Below are positions 1-11,408 of a stretch of 64,000 bases of DNA, piece by piece. Made by a program: the position numbers and the translations under genes. How positions within the stretch are numbered: position 1 is the first letter of the stretch; each line of letters opens with the position of its first letter. This DNA comes from Xiphophorus maculatus (Eukaryota; Chordata; Actinopteri; Cyprinodontiformes; Poeciliidae). The DNA lies in NCBI RefSeq assembly GCF_002775205.1, contig NC_036446.1:13454565-13518564 (forward strand). Direction: 5' to 3'. Under the pieces are notes generated by a model that ran no database searches, was not told the origin of the DNA, and saw only the letters and a program-made list of their open reading frames with translations.

Positions 1-940
1 GGGATCACAGTTTCACGTCAGCTAAACTGCAAATAAGTAACTCATGGACATAAGTTACTTATGTGAGAGTTTTACAAGATACAAAAAAACAAACAAAAAA
101 GAAACGGGAGAAAAAGCATACAGCACACCCATTTCTAAGGAACAGCTTCAGAGAATTGCTTTGACCCTACAGTACAATACACAAAACAATGGAGTCTGCT
201 TTAGCCCACAAGGAAGCAATTTAAATATAATATTTATATTTAAACTGCCGTACACTTACAAGGAAAAACTTAACTCAGCATTTTTCCCTGATAGCAACAC
301 ATTCGCTTGGATTTTCTACTTTTTTAGCTCTTTGCAAGTGATTATAATTTTTCGCAGTTTTTTTTTATCTCCAGAAATTCCGGTGTAGCGCTTCCGTTCT
401 TAGTGGTGCTGACAATATATTTACAATTTTACAACTTGATAACACTTCACACTGAATTTCACTTTAAAAAAATTAAAAGCCTTTAAGCGACGCAATTCGA
501 AGCGTAGCAGGTCTCTTTTAACCCCGGACATAACGGGATGCATTATATTTTCTCATGTGTTATTCCCGTAATACAAAGAGCAAAGGGTTGGATATATGTC
601 TAAAAGTTAAAATGAATACAAACCAAGTTTAACTACTAAATGATTCGCTGTAACTAGATCCGAAAGTTCTTCAGAGAAGGAGGATATTTATGAGGCGGCC
701 GCATGACGCGACGCACCGTCGTTCACACAAATAAATATTCTTATACTTTAACGTCCAGATTTAACGGATATGTGCAGCACATTTTCGCCTTCTTCGCATG
801 ATATTCTGAACTATGAAAAATAAGACACTTTTATATCAAATACGCAATGTTCTTATTCGTTAAAGCCTTTATGTCTTCCTTTTTTGTACTTTTCTTTCAT
901 CACTACGTCAAAAATAATCAAGAAAATGTCAAACACTTAC
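1..940. other. No gene recognised; likely intron or flank of the 941-1002 exon
   Basis: This AT-rich stretch has scattered short open frames with no recognisable domain. If the minus-strand exon at 941-1002 is real, 880-940 is the start of its first intron and the rest may be intron or may continue off the window. I could not identify a second exon here. Confidence 0.4.
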
Positions 941-1002
941 ACCAGGACGGTAATAAAACCGACCGCGATCAAGATGTGGGACTTGGTGATGTTCCGCTGC
1001 AT
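941..1002 (-). CDS. Candidate first coding exon of an unidentified membrane-anchored protein (partial)
   Basis: On the minus strand an ATG at 1002 opens a frame of about 20 codons, MQRNITKSHILIAVGFITVL, which runs into a strong splice donor (GT|GTAAGT) at 941/940. Without splicing the frame stops immediately, which favours a real exon. The peptide has a short basic start followed by a hydrophobic stretch, as in a signal anchor or signal peptide, so a type II membrane or secreted protein is the simplest inference. The exon ends in phase 2. The next exon was not found and would lie left of 880 or outside the window. I do not recognise the gene. Chance similarity to an exon remains possible. Confidence 0.35.
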
Positions 1003-1819
1003 TTTCAATCCGTTTGACGAGAATCGAAAGCGTCGAGCAGAAACTGAAGAGAGATGCGCAGGTTCTTGCAGGGACTTCCTATCCGACAAGGGGTGGGAGG
1101 TAAACAGTTTAACACATAGCAGTTTCCATAGGGCGGGACAAAAACACAAGGCCAGGGGAGGATGTTCTCATCATCGTCATCATTATCATCAGGAAGCTGC
1201 ACAGAAATGACTGAAAAGGGAAAGAAACATGATCACTGTTGACAAAATCACCAAATGGAAAAAGCAAGAAGATTGTCTTTCAAACTAGTTTGTCGGGATT
1301 AAAACCTGTTTTATCTGACCTAATGTTTTTCAAAATATATTTTTAAATGCATTTAATGGTAAATAAGCATCACATGATAAATTGCAACATTTAAAAAAAC
1401 AAGAAGTCAAACATGTTTTTATGGAGCTCCAAAATATAACGTGGCTTCAAAAATTATTATTTTACAAATTTCCAAGACTCTTCTTTTAATGCTTCGGGAA
1501 GTGCTGCAGCAGAAACAAAACATAAGTGTTCTGTAACCAGCAGGATGAAAAAGAAAAAAAGAAAAGCTATGAATGGATTTGCTTTTATGAAAATGAGTGA
1601 TATTTCACAGTGGGAGTTAAATGCAGGGACCGGTGGTATCAGTGGGCTAGTAGGGCTAAGCCCTCCCTGACATTTACAATAATGTTGTTAAAATAAACAA
1701 CTTAAAAATAACTATTTAAAAATAATTCACATTTTGTTACATTTTCAACAAACCTGGTGTCAAACCGCCAGGTGAAAATCCCTGCGTGTTTCCGAAGGAC
1801 TGACTTCTGACTACCCCAC

Positions 1820-1981
1820 TCAGTGTTACTGTCTGTCGCGGCTCAGAATGATTGACAGGCCTCTAGCCACGCCCCCTGGGATGGCGGCTCATTGGGGTCA
1901 GCCCGCGGCCACAGGATTCATCCAATCAGGATGGACTTGCCTCGAGCTCTAGCGTGTGTGGGCGTAGACTGAGGAGGAGCG
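1820..1981 (+). promoter_or_regulatory. Promoter-like GC-richer block upstream of the 1982 ATG
   Basis: This block is GC-richer than its surroundings. It contains a GC-box-like CCACGCCCCC motif near 1867-1876, a CCAATCAGG CCAAT-type box near 1921-1929, and a GAGGAGCGATGG start context. Together these suggest a promoter or 5' leader for the short exon that follows. It could equally be the internal promoter of a transposon. Confidence 0.3.
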
Positions 1982-2050
1982 ATGGCGAGCAGTATTAGCA
2001 TAAACCAGGTGGATTATTTAACCTTTTTGCGTCCCAGAAAAGTCGATGGA
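1982..2050 (+). CDS. Candidate first coding exon, gene not recognised (partial)
   Basis: An ATG at 1982 opens 23 codons beginning MASSISINQVDYLTFLRPRK and ending GAT GGA at a good splice donor (GA|GTGAGT at 2050/2051), phase 0. It follows the GC-richer, CCAAT-containing block. No downstream exon was identified, and the family is unknown to me. It lies between possible hAT-like ends, so it may be the first exon of a transposon gene rather than of a host gene. Confidence 0.3.
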
Positions 2051-2365
2051 GTGAGTTTCTCTTTAAATAAAGTAGGGCTCATTTAAAAACATATTGTATC
2101 TTGTTTCATTTTATCAGTGTGATTGTGTTCAGTGTTGGGGAATTAATTTGGAGAACTGCGCAGGCTCTATGCAATTGGTCTTTGGGATGTTTCCATGGTT
2201 GTTTTTTTATGGTTGTCTATAGCAGGTTTTCTCCTTATTTTTCAAATTGGATGAGTCTCTCATTGGAATAAAACAAAGAAAAATATTTTTTATATACATA
2301 TATATAAATATATATTCATTTTTTTTTAGCCCACTCTTGAAATATCACCACCAGCCACCACTGGT

Positions 2366-4172
2366 TAAATGTAATTGATGATGATGATGAATTCATGCTA
2401 CGCTGGATGTGTTTGACTACAGTTTCCTCATCGCACAATTGGTAACTATATTGTTTAAATCGTTTGAGCTGAAGTTTCACATTTAAGGCCTTTCAAATAT
2501 TTACATAATGTTTTCATATCTTTTCATTCTCCAACCACAAAGTTGAATGTATTCTGTTGCCATTTCATGTGATAAGCTAACATAAAGTAGTGCATATTTT
2601 TGAAGTGAAAGACAAATCATGCAGAGTTTGTAATGTTTTTTACAATAAAGCCCCCCAAATTGGATATTTGAACACTATTGCATACTCTGAAACAAGACCA
2701 AATTCAATTATTGTATCAGGAGTTCAGGACTTTTCCAGTTAGGGGTAGCCTTAAGGTGTTTTAGCTCGTTTGGTATGACATCAACTCGTTCTCTGTAGGG
2801 ATCATAAAAAAATATTTGGATGCACCATTTTTAATTTTACTTGCTGACCACATTCTGATTTATAGAGAAGAAGTAAAGTCAATAATATATAAAGCAGTCC
2901 ATGCTTAGTAGGGCTTTCGCTTTAGATATAAAGTCAACTTTAATGAAAATGAAAGTTGAAATATTTATCACAATTTAAGAAGCTCCAAAACCTCTGCTGC
3001 ACTTAAAACAACTCAGTTATTACTTTAAAAATTCATTTTTGAGTTTAACTTCTTGATAGTTTTGTAAATTTCAGCAATTTTACTTATTTCTGTTTTTAAG
3101 ATGTCCTGCTAGGTTTTACAGTGCAGATTAGTTGAGCACAGGATCTTAATGTTGCTTCTCTGTATTTGGATCTGATTCTGGGGGAGTAAACAGACTGAAG
3201 GTAATGATAAGAGAGGCAAAGATCTGAGAAGAAGATAAAGTTACTATCTATTGAAAGCAGAAGAAGGGGAAAAAAAAAGGGAGAAACGAACTTTCACTTA
3301 CCAAAGCTCAATAAAGAGAAGAGAAACTCAGAAAAAGTGCTGGGAGGCATTTGTCAAATTATTTGACAGCAGCTCATTCATATCTGTATCATGAAGCAAT
3401 TCCCACGTTTTGTATTTTAATTAACTTCTACAACATTATTTAACACTTGAGATGACGATTGCAAGTCGGCTGTGGTTTAACAGCAACACGCAGTACCAGA
3501 AAACAAGAACTCACAATGAAACATCACAATGATCAGCACTTTTTCACCCCTCGAACTCACATAAGGACAAGGCGGAAGTTGGCGACCGGATCGTAGCTTC
3601 ACCAAAGGCTTTCTGCTTAAGTTGTCCTATCATTTCTGCTTACAAGATACAAAAATACATCCGAGTTATCTAAATTGCACTTGACCAAATCAAGGACGGT
3701 TGCTTGTGGAGCCAGTATTCTGTCTTTAAATAAACTATAATTTTTTTTTTTTAATTCCAATGTTATGAGATCACATATAGTATAAATGAATAATAATAAT
3801 ATTGTCCACTACAATAAAAGTTTGACACAACAACAAAAGTTTTATTCAAGAATAATCCTGTCTAGTTCTCATCAATATAAATGCCATGAATTAAAGAGGA
3901 TGATTAACATTCTCTGGAAGCAAACGTGGTCTTTTGTTCCACCTACGAATAAGAAACTGACTTCAGTGTCCGCTCAACAGGCTTTTTGGCAAAAGGTGGC
4001 TGCGGGTAAAATGCGCACCGCGGTTGCTTGGGTTCAACCCCCGTGTAGCTCTGGAAAGATGTGGACATTTAACATTTAGTAATGTAGTTCTCTGCTGTTC
4101 TAGCTGCGGCGGAGTTGAGCTGCTTCTGTTGAACGGAGAAACCGGAGCGAGCGACCCGTTTCCTGTTTCCAG
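2366..4172. other. Non-coding AT-rich stretch, nothing identifiable
   Basis: I found no convincing exon or element here. There is a short GAT repeat near 2378-2390 and a purine-rich segment near 3180-3330. A pol III B-box-like GGTTCAACCCC lies near 4030, but I saw no folded tRNA around it. Confidence 0.5.
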
Positions 4173-4258
4173 ATGGCGCGGTTAAATGGTGCAGGAGCGC
4201 TGCTGTCTTTCAGTCTGGGGATGAGTATTTGGGGTGCCATTTACTCACCCATCCTATT
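4173..4258 (+). CDS. Candidate first coding exon of a small membrane protein (partial)
   Basis: An ATG at 4173 sits in a GC-richer leader (about 4100-4172) and opens 28 codons plus 2 bases up to a donor ATT|GTAAGA at 4258/4259. The peptide begins MARLNGAGALLSFSLGMSIW and continues with GAIYSPIL: one hydrophobic segment after a short polar start. Small mitochondrial inner-membrane proteins of the SMIM20 kind have a loosely similar layout, but that is only an impression. The following sequence is an AT-rich array and then a transposon, and no second exon was found before the LTR element. Confidence 0.35.
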
Positions 4259-4269
4259 GTAAGAAGCAG

Positions 4270-4500
4270 CAATATTAAGAAGCGTAATATTTAGTTTACA
4301 AACCAACTAAATGTGTAAGTTGGTAAATATTTAAAAGTGAAATATGTTTGCTTAAAACTAAATATTTAATTCACAAACTAAACATTTAGTTCACATGTCA
4401 TATTTAGTTACAAAACGTGCATATTTTATTCAGAAGCTAAATATTTAACTTATAAACCGAATATTTAACTTACAAACTTATATGTTAGCTAAATATAGCT
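4270..4500. repeat. Degenerate array of AAATATTTA/CTAAATATTTAACTTACAAA-like units
   Basis: Units built around (C)TAAATATTTA(G/A)(T/C)T(T)ACAAA recur about every 20-25 bases in both orientations across this block, each copy diverged. A shorter relative (TTTAGCTAAATTATTATATTTAGCTAAATA) appears at about 6270-6300, on the far side of the hAT-like element. This suggests the array was longer and was split by insertions. Confidence 0.6.
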
Positions 4501-4502
4501 AA

Positions 4503-5383
4503 CAGGGCCGCGCAGAGCCCTTTGGAGGAGCGGGGGCTCAAAGTTAAAAAGGGCACATAGAACAAAAACACCGCACAACAACATAGCAACAACCCATATT
4601 AATCAAGAAATGAATTGGATCCTACTATATCATTGCCATCATGGGGACAATGCAAAGCAAATGTAGTTTATTTTCCCCAACAGGTATAAAGTTGCTGTTT
4701 CTGCTGCTGACATGTCGACTGTCAGCAGACTGTAGCTGTTAAACAGACCAGAGGAGAGAAAGTCGCTGGTTATGAAGTTATGAAATAAGCAAATTTTCTG
4801 CCATTTTACTAATTAAGCCCTAATAATATCTATTTAACCTCTAGAACAACTTGGCTGCAGACTGATTTATAGATCAAAAAACTCAAAGGGGTTAACTTTA
4901 TATAATAGTTTGATGTTAGCACCTCTGAGACCTAGAATTGTAAAACTGGGATATCAAGGCAAAGAAAACTCAGTAGCTGCTAATAGGGCCCTTCAGAAAT
5001 TCAGAGAAATGGTTTAATTGTAACACAGACCATAGATCTAAACCTGTAGCATCATTTATAGAGAATGACAATGTTGTTAAATTTTATTTAATGCATTTAG
5101 CTGAGAATTTTTTTTTACATTTAGGATTTAATTAGGAAGTTTACTTTGTAAAAGTTTAAAGAATCATGTTGATAGTTTGATTGTTCTGTTACCATGGCTA
5201 CAATATGGTGTAATCTTTATGCTTGAAGTGGGTTTGTTCACAAATACATCACATCAAATAACCAATAATCAGTGATTGATTTTAAACTCGGCCAATAATA
5301 AACATCGAGACTCAATTTTAAACTCCCTCTCACAGACGTCTCCTTATCTACATTTAAACACTGTTAGTGATGCTGAGGTTTGG

Positions 5384-5420
<37 letters not shown>

Positions 5421-5457
5421 TCTGTCTAAGGCCCCATATTACCTCTGGCCGGCCCTG
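4503..5457. mobile_element. hAT-like non-autonomous DNA transposon with a poly-G tract
   Basis: The left end starts CAGGGCCGCGCAGAGCC and the reverse complement of the right end starts CAGGGCCGGCCAGAGG, so the terminal inverted repeats are visible and of hAT type (CAGGG). No long open frame and no transposase motif is present, so the copy is non-autonomous. The 8-bp flanks (ATAGCTAA and CATGAACA) do not match, so I cannot show a target duplication. A 35-base G run lies near the right end. Confidence 0.55.
5385..5419 (+). repeat. Homopolymer of 35 G
   Basis: An uninterrupted G run follows TGGC. Its true length may be affected by sequencing or assembly. It could form G-quadruplex structure, and on the plus strand it creates a spurious poly-glycine frame. 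Confidence 0.95.
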
Positions 5458-6374
5458 CATGAACAGCTGCTGCGATGCGCTCTGGAATCTACCTGGAATC
5501 TACCTGGAATCCCCCGGTGGCCCCTATGCCAGTCCGCCGATGCTTTGGAGACATTTTGATTCATTTAATTGTGGCATGTTTGGCTTTATGCTGCGGTTCT
5601 AATTATTGCTACAGTATTTTCTCTGATGTTTATTTTATGAACTCTAAATGCTCTGGGCCGAATCTTCCTTTAACACTTGAGGTTCTGCAATAACTTCTAG
5701 TTACAGCCGCGAACCTCCAGCCCAGATCCCGTCAGCAGCGGCTTTAACCCGCCTGGTAGTAACGTTAAAGAGAAGCAGAGCGAACAGTGAGCAGGTGGTA
5801 CCAGGTGGCACCAGGTGATACCGAGGCTTTGAGGTGCGTTGCGACTCGCAGTGACAGTCGGTACCGTGTCTTATATCAGGATGTCTGATATAAAGACAGA
5901 CATTCTTCATATATGTCGGTGGGACGGACTCAGACTGCCTGTAGTGAACCGGGCCTTTAGCAGAATGATTAAGTTAAAGTCAGAAGTTTCTTTGCAGCCG
6001 AAGCATTTCTGTGTTTAGGGGCGAGGTGGGTTTCCCCCCCCCCCCCCCCCACTTATTGCAAGGACAATTACGAAAATAGAAACAGTTTTTCTAACGTCAA
6101 CATCAGACCTACGTTTTTATTCACAAACCAGTGTATGAAAAAATATTCTTGCCCATAATTTGATAGTTAGAGGGCACAGATCCGCCCTCCTCCTCCGCAT
6201 GGATCCGGTTCTGAACAACATGGAGGCAGAGAAACTGAGAGTCATTAGACTGAAGGCAGCCAGACTAGTTTATTTAGCTAAATTATTATATTTAGCTAAA
6301 TATTATTGCTGAGGGACACAAGCAGGCCTTCTGACATACAGATAAACATTTTTTTAAAATTGCAAATATATGTA
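5458..6374. other. Non-coding interval before the LTR element
   Basis: I found no supported gene. It contains a 17-base C run at 6034-6050, and a TTTAGCTAAATA palindromic patch at about 6270-6300 that resembles the array at 4270-4500. A short frame starting at about 6199 in a GC-richer context was not convincing. Confidence 0.5.
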
Positions 6375-7196
6375 TGTAACAGCTTCTCCACTACCCGTCC
6401 CGTCATGCACACACGGAGGACTGTTGGTTGGATTTTAAGTCGTTTAATTTTTTTTTTTATCTGTAATGAGTTGTTGACACAAACAGCGCAGTTAGCCTCC
6501 CCTACTGGTCCACCAGTCACTCACAGCAGAGCGCAAAACAGTCTGTTTTACAAATAATTATTACAATGAAGTTTAACAATATATTTTTCTCTGACATGTG
6601 ATCGTATAGTGGTTTTGATTAATGATACATCTTTAAAATGAATTTTATACAATTTGGTCTTTTATATATGAAATAATTTAGAAAAATAAATACAGACAGC
6701 AATCAAAATGAATTATTAAATTACTAAATAGTACCCTCTGGTGCTTCACAGAAAACAAAGCTGGCCATGTCGTCGTCATGGAAACAGCTAATAAACCAAC
6801 TGACAAACTGACAAACATAACTGACAAACTGGCTAATACAACTGACAAACTGACAAACATAACTGACACATTAAATTGCTGACATTTTTACCTGTAATGG
6901 GTAGTTGTTAGCCTCCCCTACTGGTCTACCAGTCACTCTGTGTACCGCAACAAAACTCCAATTTAGTCCCCGAACAAAACCACAAATACTAGTCAGAGGA
7001 GAACCGGATTTGATGACTTACCACAGCAGAGCGCCAAACAGTCTGTGTGGAATTTTCGGTTTCTCCTCGCATTTATAGGCAACCAGTAGGGGGCGCCAAA
7101 CAACACTAATCACAAGGCAATTATGAAATACATACAAAGATATTTACAAAACATATTTTAGCAAGAATTTCACTCGTATATCTAATATCGGTTACA
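6375..7196 (-). repeat. 3' LTR (left copy) of the Ty3/gypsy element
   Basis: This 822-base copy runs from TGTAACAGC at 6375 to GGTTACA at 7196 and matches 12116-12939 with scattered substitutions and small indels. It contains an internal tandem (ACTGACAAACTGACAAACATA repeated) at about 6798-6865. The minus-strand purine tract at about 7199-7209 abuts its inner edge, which marks it as the 3' LTR. Confidence 0.93.
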
Positions 7197-7728
7197 TACA
7201 CCCCCCTGAAATTTATTTTATATTATAAATTTTATAATATAAAAAAAAATTATATTTCTGCTAAATATAAAAAGCAATGCTTCGGTTCAAACAAAACAAA
7301 CAAACAAATAAAAAAAATGGGTGTACTAAGGGAAAAACAAAAAGAAAGTGTGCAACACTAGGAACAAAACTGGGTATACTTATCAGTGAAAAAACTCTCC
7401 CAAAAAGGAGTATGTAAAGAAAGAAGGCGATCAAACTCCTAGCTAAACACAGACTGAAAGGTGCCCATTACGCCTCTGAAATGTAAACAATGTTCCTGTG
7501 ATCCTAAAAGTAATACTCAAGCACTTCTATGCTTAACACTGTCCTAACTCTGTTACTTAAACTGAAAATGCATTTGAAAAAACTGAATCAGGGAACTAAC
7601 AGATACGGCAGATAAAGAAGTCTCATCTACTGTTTGATTGTTCATCTCACAAATAAGACATCTGGGGGGCCTAATGGAACTACGGTCCCTAAGAATACGA
7701 CTGTCCAGCTGTGTGGAAACAATCTGAG

Positions 7729-8163
7729 TTAAGGAGTCTGGAATGGCAGTGTCTGAACAGTCACCGTCTGGAGCAGCTGTCTGGCTTCAACGTCTATGAG
7801 GAGTTTGCCAGGAGAGGGCACGTCTGGATGGACAGAGCTGGTAGGGGTTGTTACCATGTGTGGCCAATGTTTTGGATCTTCTACATCATCGACTATTGAG
7901 TGGCCAATATTGTGGACAGGAATCGGGTGACTGGTTGGACTGGATGTAACTACTGAGAGAGAGTCAGACTGGGCAGCACAGGATCCCCGGTCAAGTGAGT
8001 CGTCATCATCTGAACGGGTTCCATCATCGCCGGACTGTATCAGCCAGTTGACTGTGTGGACATCACTGTCCTCCATTACATCAGGTACATCTGGACATAG
8101 ACCACTTCCATGTGTAGCAGCAGGACTGTCAGATTCATGGTCCTCAGTACTCTCACATGGCAA
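7729..8163 (-). pseudogene. C-terminal tail of retroelement pol (degraded)
   Basis: This open frame of about 144 codons lies downstream of the integrase region on the minus strand. It is rich in Asp, Ser, Pro and Thr and has no recognisable fold. Its position fits a variable post-integrase tail of the polyprotein, running toward the 3' LTR. A frame break separates it from the integrase part. It could be a chance frame, but its length and place fit the element. Confidence 0.5.
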
Positions 8164-8283
8164 GAAGTTAACAGAGAGTAGCAGGTTTCTGTGGACAACT
8201 CTCTCTCTGCCCGTTAGGACATCCTTAACTTTGTAGACATTGATATCAGGCTTGACTGATATGACCTAATAAGGAGTAGATTC

Positions 8284-9499
8284 TCACTTGTCTGCAGTCT
8301 TGCGTTTCCCCGGCACTCCTCTGTTGGCAATCAGTACTCTGTCTCCAATGACGAGAGGTGATCCCTTGAACTTGCGGTTGTATAGCTTGGCATGGCGAGT
8401 CTGTTCCTTGAAACTGTTTTTCTGCACAATCTGAGCAGCCTTGTGTAGATCTTTATTTAGGTGAGAAACAAAGTCTGAGTTGTTGACAAAAGTATCATAG
8501 GTGAGGGCATGTTGAAACATCACATCAACAGGTAGACGAGGGATCCTTCCAAACACCAGGTAGAATGGTGCGAACCCTGTTGTATAAATGCTCTGAGCAG
8601 TTATAGCAGAAAGTTAGTAGCTGCAGCATTTGTGGCCACTTTGCTTTTGGCTGAGGGGGAAGGGATCTGATCATGTCTCCCAGAGTCCTGTTGAATCTCT
8701 CTGCGACACCATTCCCCATGGGGAATGGTTGTATGGGATTTCTGTATCCCAGCCATCTCTAGAAGCTCTTTGATTAGCTTGGTCTCAAAGTTGGCCCCTT
8801 GGTCAGAATGTATACGGCGAGGAAACCCATAAATGAGAAAGAAGTTGTTCCAGAGACGACGAGCAACTTCCTTGGCAGTCTGATTCTTGCAGGGGAAGGC
8901 GTGTGCCATCTTGTAGAAATGATCAGTCACAACTAGAACATCCACAGACTTGTTCCCTTGCTCAGCAGTCCAAAAGTCTATGCAGACTAATTCCATAGGC
9001 TCAGTAGTGACTATGTTTTGAAGTGGCGCACGGCTGTGTGGTTCCGGTGTCTTCCCTACAATGCAGCGCTGACAGGACCGAACATAGTTCATTATATCAC
9101 GGCCCATCCACTCCAGAAAAATCTTTGCCTCGCCAGGGACAAGGTACCGTGCTGGCCTTGGTGACCCGCTGCATCATGGAGACCATGGAGAACTTTCTGC
9201 TTCATTGAATCAGGTACTATGAACTGGAGGATTTTCTTATTCATGTGAGGATCTTTCCTTGCCTTGTACAGCATGCCATTCTGTATGGTGAGTCTGGTCC
9301 AGTGTTTCAGCAGCTTAATCATGCTCCATGATTCATTAACCCTTTCACATTTGGTAGGTCTTCTATGTCTCCATACATAGTACATGGCTCTGCTGATTGT
9401 GCCGTCAGCCTCCTGCCAATTGACAAGCTGGCTCTGTGGGAATGCAGATGACTGATTTTCATCCAGCAGAAAATTGGGGTCAATACCAGTTCCCATCAT
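8284..9499 (-). pseudogene. Retroelement integrase region, frameshifted
   Basis: Minus-strand frames in this span show, in order, an H...H/C..C zinc-binding head (GHQGQHGT..., then CQRC), the integrase core with VVTDHF and IHSDQGANF (two catalytic Asp contexts), and a late segment NGVAERFNRTLG holding the expected Glu. At least two frame changes interrupt it, at about 9100 and 8700-8720. Near the second break the normally continuous HGNGVAERFNRTLG stretch is split between frames. A C-terminal piece with RHAKLYNRKFKGSPLVIGD follows at 8284-8556. This is standard Ty3/gypsy integrase, non-functional as read. Confidence 0.85.
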
Positions 9500-9712
9500 A
9501 TGGCTCTCACCTCCGCTGGACTAAACATTGAGGATGGCAGCAACTTCCTCTGCTGATACTGAGCCTTTTGTGTTTGGTGGAACTGTATCTTGGACTGGCT
9601 CATTTGGCATCTCACTACCATCATCTACAACAGCTTGTCAGTTGTTGGACACTCTGAAGACATCCTGTACAAGTCTGTCATTCACACTGTTGACCTGGTC
9701 CGACAGAGAGGT

Positions 9713-11314
9713 TTAAGGCTCATTTATGAGGCGATGACCCACACATGACTGGACAAATAGCTCACGGCTCAAGGCATCTGCAACAATGTTCTTTGGCCCA
9801 GGGATATATTTCAGGTCAAAGTCATATGCAGCAAGCTTTGCCACCCACAGCTGTTCACACGTGTCAAGTCTGGGTTTGGTCAGAATATATGTCAATGGAT
9901 TATTGTCAGTTCATATGGTGAAGTGTCTGCCCTTCAACCAATGGCGGAATTTGTCACATACTGCCCATTTCAAGGCAAGAAATTCAAGGTGGTGTGCAGA
10001 GTAGTTCAGTTGGGAGCATGAAAGAGTTCTACTTGCAAAGGCGACTGGCCTGGCTACTGTTCCACCAGACGGTAGTTGACGGTAGTTGACAGGACAGCTC
10101 CAATCCCATCAAAGGATGCATCAACAGCTGGAATGAATGGGGCCTTGAAATCTGGGTGGGCTAGAGTAACACTTGTCATGAGGTCATGTTTCAGTGTCTC
10201 CAAAGCAGTCTGGCATGCATCTGTCCAATCAGCAGGTGTCAGTTTCACATGACCTTTCTTTTTGACAGGTTTGCGACCTCTTTTGTGCTTGTTTTGAGCA
10301 TTCACTCCAGCTGTGAGCTTAAACAGTGGTTTTGCCTTTGCAGAACATGCCTCAATGAAGCTTTGATAGTACATCACCATGCATAGATAAGATCTGATTT
10401 TGCTAGGACAAAGTGTTTTTCCATCAGACTGCATGATGTCAGTGTTTTGGATGTCATTTATGGCCTTCACTTTCTCAGGGTCTGTTCGGACACCATTATC
10501 ACTGATGACATGCCCAAGAAACTTCACAGTCTGCCTTAGGAAGAAGCACTTCTTGGGTGCGAGTTTAAGATTGTGTTCTTTAAGGCGGGAGAAAACCATG
10601 TGTAAGCGATGGAGTGCGGTTTCCTCTGTAGGTGCAAAAACCATCAGATTATCGAGATAGCACAATAGGCTTGTGAAGTTCTCATCACCGAATTTGGACA
10701 TCACCATCCTCATGAATGTAGCTGGTCTATTGCACAGGCCTTGAGGCAGGCGGTTGTATTCATGTAGTCCAAATGAGGATGAGAATGCTGTATATTTTTT
10801 GCATCAGGGTGAAGAGGAACATTATAAAATCCTGATGTCAGGTCCATCTTTGAGAAGAACGCATTACCACCAAGGGCAGTCAAAGCATCAGCTTGATGTG
10901 GAAGTGGGTAAGCATCCTTCACAGTTCTCGCATTCAGCCATCTGAAGTCAGTGCAGACTCTGAGGTCACCATTTCGTTTCCATTCCAGAACGAGTGCAGA
11001 TGCATACTCACTGTTTGACTTCTGGATAATGCCTCTCTCTTCCATTTCATTCAGAGTCGTTCTCAGTTTCTCATACTGGCTTGGCGGTATGCATCTGTAG
11101 GGTAAACGGAATGGTTTTTTATCAACAAGATGGCTACGGTTCGTCTTCTTACATGTGACTGATCAGAGGCTCCATGCAGCAGAACCTTCTCTAACATGAA
11201 CATTACATCTGTCAGGGAGACATACTGAGGGCTGTGTGTCTGGGAGTACTCCTGACTGTTGTGTGTAGGGACCAAGCCGTGGCCCATCTCTGCTTTGTGC
11301 ACTTTAATGTCCAC
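9713..11314 (-). pseudogene. Retroelement reverse transcriptase and RNase H region, broken
   Basis: Reading the minus strand from 11314 there is a pre-RT segment, then RT motifs including VCTDFRWLNARTVKDAYPLP and FSKMDLTSGFYNVPL (11045-10710). A frame change follows, then the palm box reads YLDN at about 10648-10659 instead of YLDD. FLGHVISDNGV follows, and an RNase H start at PFIPAVDASFDGIGAVLS. A later piece at 9713-9895 has the connector-type ending (KYIPGPKNIVADALSRE). Frame breaks at about 11050, 10710, 10050 and 9900, together with the Asp-to-Asn change in the catalytic box, make the enzyme inactive as read. Confidence 0.88.
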
Positions 11315-11408
11315 TGTCTTCTAGTGGTGCACTGGAGAAGTTTCTTTACAGCTCACCTCAGCATGGTACTCATTCAGCACCTCCAGGACTTCACACGCTG
11401 TCCACCTA

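Larger units (their letters stand above)
1631..2363. mobile_element. Possible hAT-like non-autonomous DNA element (weak)
   Basis: The left edge (about 1631, CGGTGGTATCAGTGGG) and the reverse complement of the right edge (about 2363, CAGTGGTGGCTGGTGG) look like degenerate terminal inverted repeats, about 11 of 16 positions matching by eye. The GGGCT...AGCCC edges also resemble common fish hAT families. No matching 8-bp target duplication is visible. A promoter-like GC-richer core with the 1982-2050 exon lies inside, so part of this may instead be a host gene start. Confidence 0.25.

Noticed and set aside
4000..4060. tRNA-like B-box GGTTCAACCCC
   Set aside because: No matching A-box, acceptor stem or anticodon arm could be folded around it.
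5276..5602. Plus-strand frame of 108 codons with a poly-glycine run
   Set aside because: The glycine run is only the translation of the 35-base G homopolymer inside a non-coding hAT-like element.
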